Part shown: piece after piece, positions 58,740-64,000 of the stretch
Layout: each line of letters starts with the position of its first letter
Numbering within the stretch: the first letter of the stretch is position 1
Source of the DNA: Catellatospora citrea
GTDB lineage: Bacteria; Actinomycetota; Actinomycetes; Mycobacteriales; Micromonosporaceae
NCBI RefSeq assembly: GCF_003610235.1
Contig: NZ_RAPR01000001.1
Coordinates: 8,122,001-8,186,000, forward strand
Reading direction: 5' to 3'
Length of the DNA: 64,000 nucleotides
Translations under genes and position numbers: made by a program
Notes under the pieces: generated by a model
The model's database searches: none
The model's input: the letters and a program-made list of their open reading frames with translations, nothing else
Told to the model about the DNA's origin: nothing

Positions 58740-59297
58740 ATGTCTCGGGTCGAGGAGATCGCGCGTCGGCGTCGGCGCATGTGGGCTCGGATCGTGCTGG
58801 TGCCGGCGGTGGTGGTCGCACTGGTGGTCTTCCTCGGCTGGCCGCTTCTGGCGCAGTACCAGAATCGGCAGGAGGCGCAGGCGGATCAGGCCGCCCTGCC
58901 GGAGTACGCGGCAGTGGTCAGGCCCGCGGTTCGCGCCCTGATGGCGTACGACTACCGCGACTTCGACGGCGCCGTGGCGCGTGGGCAGTCCTTCCTCACC
59001 GGAGACTTCGCCGCCGAGTACGCGCGCACCATGGCTTCGCTGCGCCCGACCGTGCTCGCGGAACAGACCGTGGTGACCGTGGCCGACCCCTCGGTGGGCA
59101 TCCGGCAGCGGGGACGGCAGCGGGCCGAGCTGAAGGCCTACGTCACTCAGCGGCGTACCTCGAACCGCTTGGCCGGCGTGGAGATCACGCACAGCGAGGT
59201 CCGGATCACCCTCGAGCGGGTCGGGTCGGGCTGGAAGGTGGCACGGTTCGTCGTCACGCCGAACTCGACGGCCGTCTCACCGACCGCCGTGCCCTGA
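58740..59297 (+). CDS. Mce-associated-like membrane protein
   Basis: 185 aa. Basic N-terminus (RRRRRMWAR), one membrane helix (IVLVPAVVVALVVFLGWPLL, ~residues 18-37) and an extracytoplasmic domain with the pattern ALMAYDYRDFDGAVARGQSFLTGDFAAEYARTM (split), later VTVADPSVGI and WKVARFVV. This resembles the NTF2-like proteins that accompany Mce operons, but no mce genes are near. Single gene. Confidence 0.75.
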   Translation: MSRVEEIARRRRRMWARIVLVPAVVVALVVFLGWPLLAQYQNRQEAQADQAALPEYAAVVRPAVRALMAYDYRDFDGAVARGQSFLTGDFAAEYARTMASLRPTVLAEQTVVTVADPSVGIRQRGRQRAELKAYVTQRRTSNRLAGVEITHSEVRITLERVGSGWKVARFVVTPNSTAVSPTAVP

Positions 59298-59488
59298 CCG
59301 GCACCCGGTACGACGTGTGACGGGAGGTGCCGGTGGGGCGGCGGAGGACCGTCAGATCCTCCGATCGCCGGTCCGTGCGCAGCGGGCGGGCATAGCCTGA
59401 GCCGTGAGTGCGCAGACTGCCCGGCCTCGCCCGGCAGCGGTGCGCCCGCAGTCTCCGTGCTCGGTCGCCGTCGCCGAAGGAGCCGCAC

Positions 59489-60781
59489 ATGAGCACGTCC
59501 GCCGGTGTTCAGCCGCTACAAGGTCCGCCTGCGGCCGGCCTGTTCCAGGGACGCCGCATCGTGGTGGTCAGCGACGCCGACGCGGTTCCGTCGGCGCCGA
59601 TGCAGGCGCATCTCGGTCCCCGCGAGGCGGGGCAGGAGGACACGCTCACCGTCATCGCGCTGCCCCTGGCCTTCGACGGCACACCGCCGACGATGGGCAC
59701 GATCGCCGCGTCGAACTCGGTGACGCCGCCGCCGAGCGTGCTCGCGGTCGACGACGAGGGCGCGCACGCGTACGTCGTGGAGACCCTGGGCCAGCGCGGC
59801 CCGGACGCACACCTGCTGACCGACCTCGACGCCGGCAGCACGGTCCGGGCGTACGACATCAGGGACGCGGCGAAGCCGCAGCTGCTGTACGCCTACCCGG
59901 CCGGGCACATGCCGCAGGCCGTGTCGCTGCATCCGCACGGCGGGCTGCTCGCCGTCGCGTGCGGGGACGTCTTCGCGATCCTCGGCCCCGAACCCCACCC
60001 GTCGCTGCGGCTGATCCCCGTCGGGCCGGGCGGCTTCGGTGACGCCGCCGTGCTGGTGCCGCATAGCGAAGACGGTGAGCCGATGGTGCCGTCCTACGTG
60101 GAGTGGCATCCGAACGGGGAGTTGTTCGCGGCGTGCTTCCCCTGGCGCGACGAGGTGCGGCTGTATGCGGGGCACCGCGTGCCCGAGCTGTGGATCGAGC
60201 CGGTCGGGCCGCCGATCCGGACCGGGAGGTTCCCGTTCACGGGCCGGTTCACCCCGGACGGGCGTCATTTCCTCACCACGGACGTGCTGTGGAGTAGCAA
60301 AGCGGAGGCCGTGGCGGATGCTCCGGGCGAGGGGCGTCTGTCGGTGCTGCGGATCGACCCGGCCACGGGCACCGGGGAGAAGATCGGCGAGGCGGGCGTG
60401 GGTCGCAATCCCGGCGGTCTGGCGGTCAGCCGCGACGGCCGTCTCGTGGTCACGTCGAACCTGCGGATGAGTCATCTCGCCTGGGGTGATCCGCGGCTGG
60501 ACCGGCAGAGTTCGCTCAGCCTGCTCACCTTCGATCCGGTCAGCGGCCGGCTGGAGACAGTGGGCGAGGAGCTGTTCGAAGGTCTGCGGCCCGAGGGCGT
60601 CGCATTCGACGCGGACGGCAAGTTCGTCGTGGTGACCGTGTTCGACCATCTCGACCTTGTGCACCGTCGTGGTGAGCTGCGCTTCTTCGAGGTGATTCGG
60701 GAGGGCGGCTTGCCGCGGCTGCGTCCGACGTACTACTCGATCGAGGTCATGCGCGGCCCGCACACGGTCGTCGTCGTGTGA
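59489..60781 (+). CDS. Beta-propeller protein (lactonase/WD40-like)
   Basis: 430 aa from ATG 59489, with GAAGGAG 6 nt upstream. No signal peptide. Seven-bladed-propeller type repeats: AVSLHPHGGLLAVACGD, YVEWHPNGELFAACFPWRDEVRLY, GRFTPDGRHFLTTDVLW, GGLAVSRDGRLVVTSNLRMSHLAWGD and EGVAFDADGKFVVVTVFD. Similar to 6-phosphogluconolactonase-like or YVTN propellers; no active-site residues could be recognised. Single gene. Confidence 0.82.
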   Translation: MSTSAGVQPLQGPPAAGLFQGRRIVVVSDADAVPSAPMQAHLGPREAGQEDTLTVIALPLAFDGTPPTMGTIAASNSVTPPPSVLAVDDEGAHAYVVETLGQRGPDAHLLTDLDAGSTVRAYDIRDAAKPQLLYAYPAGHMPQAVSLHPHGGLLAVACGDVFAILGPEPHPSLRLIPVGPGGFGDAAVLVPHSEDGEPMVPSYVEWHPNGELFAACFPWRDEVRLYAGHRVPELWIEPVGPPIRTGRFPFTGRFTPDGRHFLTTDVLWSSKAEAVADAPGEGRLSVLRIDPATGTGEKIGEAGVGRNPGGLAVSRDGRLVVTSNLRMSHLAWGDPRLDRQSSLSLLTFDPVSGRLETVGEELFEGLRPEGVAFDADGKFVVVTVFDHLDLVHRRGELRFFEVIREGGLPRLRPTYYSIEVMRGPHTVVVV

Positions 60782-60787
60782 GTGGTC

Positions 60788-60835
60788 AGGAAGGGCGCCT
60801 TCTACGACGCATGACGATGGGAAGGTGCCCTTCCT
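60788..60835. terminator. Long hairpin, second copy of the dispersed palindrome
   Basis: AGGAAGGGCGCCTTC (60788-60802) pairs with GAAGGTGCCCTTCCT (60821-60835), one G.T pair, 18-nt loop. Read on the minus strand, the loop (CATCGTCATGCGTCGTA) is nearly the loop of the hairpin at 15201. It separates convergent genes ending at 60781 and 60836. Confidence 0.85.
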
Positions 60836-61735
60836 TCATGCCTGCTCGGTGAGGAAGGCGGTGGTGGCGGTGCGGATGGCGGCGATGCAGGCGGCGACGG
60901 CGGGGTGGTCGCCGGCGCCGCGCCGGTAGGCGATCCGGGTGCGCCGCCGCGAGGCCAGCGGCACCAGCCGGACCCCCGGCGGTGGCTGGACCGCGCCGAG
61001 CTGCGGCACCAGGGCCACGCCCTGTCCGGCCGCGACCAGCGCCAGCACGGCGGTGAAGTCGTCGGCGTGGTGACGGGCCCGCAGCGAGTGCCCTGCGGCC
61101 TGGCAGACCCGGATCGCGACGGTGTGGCACAGCGTGCCGGGCGTGCCGACGATCCAGTCGGCGTCGCGGGCCGCGTGCACCGGGTCGTCGCCGACGGTGA
61201 AGTCGTCGGGCACCGCGAGGTACACCGTCTCGTCGAGCAGGGGGGTGGAGTCGACGGTCGGGTCGGGCACCACCGGGGCGAGGTCGTAGTCGTGCAGCAG
61301 GGCCACGTCGAGGCGGCGTTCGCGCAGCGCGTCGGGCATCGCGACCGGGTCCAGCTCGGTGACCGTCAGGTCGAGCGCGGGATGGTCGCGGGCGAGCGCG
61401 ACCAGGGCCGCGGGCAGCAGGGTGCGCACTGCGGTCGGGAACGCGCCGATGCGCACCGTGCCGTGCAGGCCGGTGCGGGCCGCGGCCAGCGTCGCCGACG
61501 CGGCCTCCAGCGCGGCGAGCACGGTCTCGGTGTGGCGTACCAGCGCGGTGCCGGCCGGGGTGAGGGTGACCCCGCGGCCGGTGCGTTCGATCAGTGGCAC
61601 GCCTGCCTCGCGTTGCAGCGTGGCCAGCTGCTGCGAGACCGCGGACGGGGAGTAGGTGTGGGCCTCGGCGACCGCCGCGATCGTGCCCAGGCGGGCCAGG
61701 TCGCGCAGCAGCCGCAGCCTGCGGACATCAAGCAT
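60836..61735 (-). CDS. LysR-family regulator
   Basis: 299 aa. N-terminal LysR helix-turn-helix (RLLRDLARLGTIAAVAEAHTYSPSAVSQQLATL, split over residues ~6-40) and a substrate-binding domain starting GTVRIGAFPTAVRTLLP. Divergent from the DapA-family aldolase gene, 70 nt apart, so that gene is the likely target; a CCGGAA/TTCCGG dyad lies between. Its stop touches the hairpin at 60788-60835. Confidence 0.93.
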   Translation of the reverse strand: MLDVRRLRLLRDLARLGTIAAVAEAHTYSPSAVSQQLATLQREAGVPLIERTGRGVTLTPAGTALVRHTETVLAALEAASATLAAARTGLHGTVRIGAFPTAVRTLLPAALVALARDHPALDLTVTELDPVAMPDALRERRLDVALLHDYDLAPVVPDPTVDSTPLLDETVYLAVPDDFTVGDDPVHAARDADWIVGTPGTLCHTVAIRVCQAAGHSLRARHHADDFTAVLALVAAGQGVALVPQLGAVQPPPGVRLVPLASRRRTRIAYRRGAGDHPAVAACIAAIRTATTAFLTEQA

Positions 61736-61763
61736 CAGCCCAGCTTACGGGTTACGTCAGGAA

Positions 61764-61782
61764 CCGGAACTGGTCCTTCCGG
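61764..61782. promoter_or_regulatory. Dyad in the LysR/DapA divergent promoter
   Basis: CCGGAA (61764-61769) and TTCCGG (61777-61782), with outer AACCG/CGGTT (61762-61789) extending the symmetry. A plausible LysR binding site in the only intergenic space between the two divergent genes. Confidence 0.5.
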
Positions 61783-61805
61783 AACGGTTTCGGCAGCATG
61801 AAGGC

Positions 61806-62678
61806 ATGACTTCGTTGCACGGTCTGTACATCCCGCTGGTCACCCCGTTCGACGCCGACGGTGCGGTCGCCCCCGCTGCGCTGGAGCGGCTCGCCCACCA
61901 GGTGCTCGACGACGGCGCGACCGGCCTCGTGGCGCTCGGCACCACCGGCGAGCCCGGCTCGCTCACCGAGTCCGAGAAGCAGTCGGTGGTCGACACCGCC
62001 GCCCGGGTGTGCCGGGAGCGGTCGGCCCCGCTGGTCGTCGGCGCGGCCACCGCCGAGGCACTCGCCGGGCTGGCCGCGGTCCCCGAGGCGGTGGCGGCGC
62101 TGACCGTCGTGCCGCCGTTCGTGCGCCCCGGCGAGGCGGGCGTGCTCGCACACTTCGCCCGGCTCGCCGCGGCGAGCCCGGTGCCGCTGGTCGTCTACGA
62201 CATCCCGTACCGCACCGGGCAGTACCTGACCGCGGGCGCGCTGCGCGGGCTGGCCGCGATCCCGAACGTGGCCGGGGTGAAGTACGCCGGAGGCGGCATC
62301 AACGACGACACCGTCGCGCTGATGGCCGACCCGCCGGCAGGCTTCGCCGTGCTCGGCGGCGACGACACGTTCATCTCGCCGCTGCTGGCACTGGGCGCGC
62401 ACGGCGCCATCCTGTCGTCGGCTCACCTGGCGACCGCACAGTTCGCCGAGCTGATCCGGCTGTGGCAGTCAGGTGACGCGATCCGGGCCCGAGCGCTCGG
62501 GCACCGGCTCGCGCCGCTGTCCAAGGCCCTGTTCGCCGAACCCAACCCCACGGTGGTCAAGGCCGCGCTGCACGCGCAGGGCCGCATCCCGACCCCAGGT
62601 GTACGCCTCCCGCTGCTCGCCGCCCACCCCGACAGCACCGCCGCGGCACTCAAGCAGCTCGCCGAGGTCGGCGGCTGA
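61806..62678 (+). CDS. Dihydrodipicolinate synthase / N-acetylneuraminate lyase family aldolase
   Basis: 290 aa, usual size. Schiff-base Lys159 (GVKYAGG) and Tyr131 (VYDIPYRTG), plus GTTGEPGSLTESEK near the N-terminus. The canonical DapA motif is YNVPxRTG; YDIPYRTG and the lack of lysine-biosynthesis neighbours leave open a 2-keto-3-deoxy-sugar-acid aldolase or 4-hydroxy-tetrahydrodipicolinate synthase role. Control by the divergent LysR suggests a catabolic enzyme. Confidence 0.92.
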   Translation: MTSLHGLYIPLVTPFDADGAVAPAALERLAHQVLDDGATGLVALGTTGEPGSLTESEKQSVVDTAARVCRERSAPLVVGAATAEALAGLAAVPEAVAALTVVPPFVRPGEAGVLAHFARLAAASPVPLVVYDIPYRTGQYLTAGALRGLAAIPNVAGVKYAGGGINDDTVALMADPPAGFAVLGGDDTFISPLLALGAHGAILSSAHLATAQFAELIRLWQSGDAIRARALGHRLAPLSKALFAEPNPTVVKAALHAQGRIPTPGVRLPLLAAHPDSTAAALKQLAEVGG

Positions 62679-62693
62679 CCCTCGACGATCACG

Positions 62694-62761
62694 TCCTGCA
62701 GTTTCGGGGAAACTGCACGAATACCCGCAGCGGTTCCTGCGGTTTCCCCGAAACTGCAGGA
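62694..62761. terminator. Perfect 20-bp hairpin with a nested stem
   Basis: The arm beginning TCCTGCAGTTTCGGGGAAAC (62694-62713) is exactly complementary to 62742-62761; the 28-nt loop has its own CGCAG/CTGCG stem. It lies between convergent genes ending at 62678 and 62783. Confidence 0.9.
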
Positions 62762-62782
62762 ACCGTCGTGTGCCGGGCTTGG

Positions 62783-63220
62783 TCAGGGTGTGCCGAACTG
62801 CCATTCCATGCCGGGGATGTGCTCGCCGGCCTCGGCCATGATCGCCTCGATGTGCTCGCGGCCCGCTGAGGTCGGGACGGTGGCGACGGCGAACTGCCGC
62901 TGCGGCGGGGCCTCGACGTAGCCGCCGACGGTGTCGAAGGCCTTGGCGAGCCACGCCATCGCGTGGTCGTCGAGCGGCGGGTCGGCGTACACCTGCACGC
63001 AGTCGTTCGGGCCGCGGCGCACCACCTGGAAGCCGCTCGCCTGCAGCACCAGCACGTCACCGGCCGCCGCGCCGGTGACCAGGCCGGGGCTGCCGAGCAG
63101 CTCCGCCAGCCCGCCCGGCAGCGCCCTGGCGGGCAGCACCTCGGTGATGAGCTGGCCGTCCGGCTCCACGGTGGTGAGCCGGACGTGGCCGACCTGGTCG
63201 GCGTCGGATCCCTCGGTCAT
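62783..63220 (-). CDS. DUF4265-like protein
   Basis: 145 aa from ATG 63220 (ATG 63232 possible). Begins QVGHVRLTTVEPDG, with ALPGGLAELLGSPGLVTGAAAGDVLVLQ (split) and a C-terminal CVQVYADPPLDDH...IPGMEWQFGTP. This layout matches the DUF4265 group of small actinomycete proteins with no known role. Divergent from the M4 protease gene. Confidence 0.65.
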   Translation of the reverse strand: MTEGSDADQVGHVRLTTVEPDGQLITEVLPARALPGGLAELLGSPGLVTGAAAGDVLVLQASGFQVVRRGPNDCVQVYADPPLDDHAMAWLAKAFDTVGGYVEAPPQRQFAVATVPTSAGREHIEAIMAEAGEHIPGMEWQFGTP

Positions 63221-63376
63221 GGCGAGGATCATGCCAGCCGCCCCGCGCGGAGGTAACCCCCGATCGCTGCAGCTTCCTGCACCCGAGCGGACCTGCCGCA
63301 CAACCCTTCCACAACCGCGTGACAGCCGTGCCCGCGTACCCCTGTGGCCATGGCTGACAGGGAAGGGAAGGTCGTC

Positions 63377-64000
63377 ATGAGACGGATCTCCATGGCACTC
63401 GCGGCGGTGCTGCTGTGTGGCGGCGCCGTCGCGCTGACCGCGCCGGCGCAGGCCGCCGGATCGCCCGAGGACGCGGCGATCGCCCGCGCGCAGGAGCTGA
63501 TCAGGCTCAACCCCGCGGCGGTACGGGCCGCCGACGGTGACCGCTACGAGGTGATCCGGGCCGCGGTCACCCGGACCGGCTCCGCGCACGTCCGGTTCAA
63601 CCGGCAGTTCCGGGGTCTACCGGTGGTGGGCGGGGACTTCGTGGTGCACGTGGCGCCGGACGGAGCCCTCGACGGGGTGTCCGTGTCGCTGGACGGTCCG
63701 GTCGCCGTCGGCACCGAGCCGAAGGTCACCGCAACGCAGGCCGCCACCACGGCCCGGGACGCCCTGCGGGCGACCGAGGTCGGCACGCCGCAGCTGATCG
63801 TCGACGGGGTCGGCGGCACGGGCCGGCTGGCCTGGCGGCTGCCGGTGACGGTGGCGACCGGGGAGGCGGAGGCGGTCGTCGACGCCGTCGAGGCCCGGGT
63901 GCTGCGCACCCAGGCGCTGGAGCACACGGCCACCGGCACCGGGCACAGCGTCTACGGCGGGCAGGTGTCGCTGAGCACCACGCAGACGATCTTCGACTAC
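63377..64000 (+). CDS. Secreted M4 (thermolysin-type) metalloprotease, N-terminal part
   Basis: 208 codons to the window edge, open. ATG 63377 follows GGAAGGGAAGG. Signal peptide 1-28 (ending AQA), then the fungalysin/thermolysin propeptide domain (HVRFNRQFRGLPVVGGDFVVHV, VDGVGGTGRLAWRLPVTVATG) and the start of the mature enzyme (TGTGHSVYGGQVSLSTTQ). The HExxH zinc motif would lie beyond the window. Exported, activated by removal of the propeptide. Confidence 0.9.
   Translation, partial: MRRISMALAAVLLCGGAVALTAPAQAAGSPEDAAIARAQELIRLNPAAVRAADGDRYEVIRAAVTRTGSAHVRFNRQFRGLPVVGGDFVVHVAPDGALDGVSVSLDGPVAVGTEPKVTATQAATTARDALRATEVGTPQLIVDGVGGTGRLAWRLPVTVATGEAEAVVDAVEARVLRTQALEHTATGTGHSVYGGQVSLSTTQTIFDY

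Noticed and set aside
1..64000. CRISPR array, replication origin or biosynthetic gene cluster
   Set aside because: No regularly spaced repeats, no DnaA-box cluster, and no polyketide, non-ribosomal peptide, lanthipeptide or terpene synthase genes were found.

Overview
The window is high-GC actinobacterial DNA. GTG starts are common, several signal peptides are of the Tat type, many short operons are coupled by 1-11 nt overlaps, and there are secreted enzymes with CBM2 or CBM32 modules, an LLM (F420-type) oxidoreductase and XRE regulators with small partner genes. This points to a saprophytic, plant-polymer-degrading actinomycete, most likely Micromonosporaceae. The family call is inference; no ribosomal RNA or housekeeping marker is present to prove it.

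Layout. 1-7.5 kb: a sugar-utilisation locus. A Tat-exported beta-propeller glycosidase (leftmost gene, cut by the window edge) is divergent from a LacI regulator followed by an FAD oxidoreductase, a carbohydrate ABC importer (binding lipoprotein plus two permeases, no ATPase) and a CE7 acetyl esterase. Two matching LacI-type operators lie in the divergent promoter region. 7.5-18.2 kb: short housekeeping/accessory units (DUF402, ArsR-VOC pair, lipoprotein, hydrolase, serpin, two SDRs around a TetR, a metallo-beta-lactamase-fold hydrolase, an MFS exporter, a secreted CHAP amidase).

18.3-28.5 kb is the accessory stretch, with visibly lower GC in places. It holds a barstar homologue without barnase, the 3' half of a tRNA-Tyr gene (an attachment-site-like remnant), a gene with a HEPN-type R-x4-H motif enclosed by 23-bp perfect inverted repeats, an LRV-repeat protein, a secreted rhamnogalacturonan lyase, a 5'-truncated IS256-family transposase and, joined directly to the IS end, the 3' part of a HINT-domain polymorphic toxin gene with its overlapping putative immunity gene.

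28.5-47 kb: an ABC-2 exporter operon, a zinc alcohol dehydrogenase, a HhH protein, a kinase-fold protein, a large secreted GH71/99-like enzyme with CBM32-FN3-CBM32, a membrane protein with three cysteine-bearing repeats and its partner, an ArsR-SRPBCC pair, a berberine-bridge-type oxidase, a SMI1/KNR4 protein, an LLM oxidoreductase, a FUSC exporter, and an MFS plus TolB-like pair. 47-64 kb: a secreted metallophosphatase preceded by PHO-box-like repeats, a Tat-exported propeller protein, a methyltransferase, a membrane GH3 beta-glucosidase, an AI-2E family protein, a DUF1152 protein, an XRE regulator island with small genes, VOC and phosphodiesterase genes, a beta-propeller protein, a LysR/DapA-family divergent pair and the start of a secreted M4 metalloprotease.

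The parts most worth following are the inverted-repeat-flanked HEPN-like unit, the IS-decapitated toxin/immunity module, the two ArsR genes that appear to be transcribed leaderless from promoters with an embedded operator, and the XRE island with an internally duplicated partner protein. No CRISPR array, rRNA, complete tRNA, replication origin or large secondary-metabolite cluster was seen.
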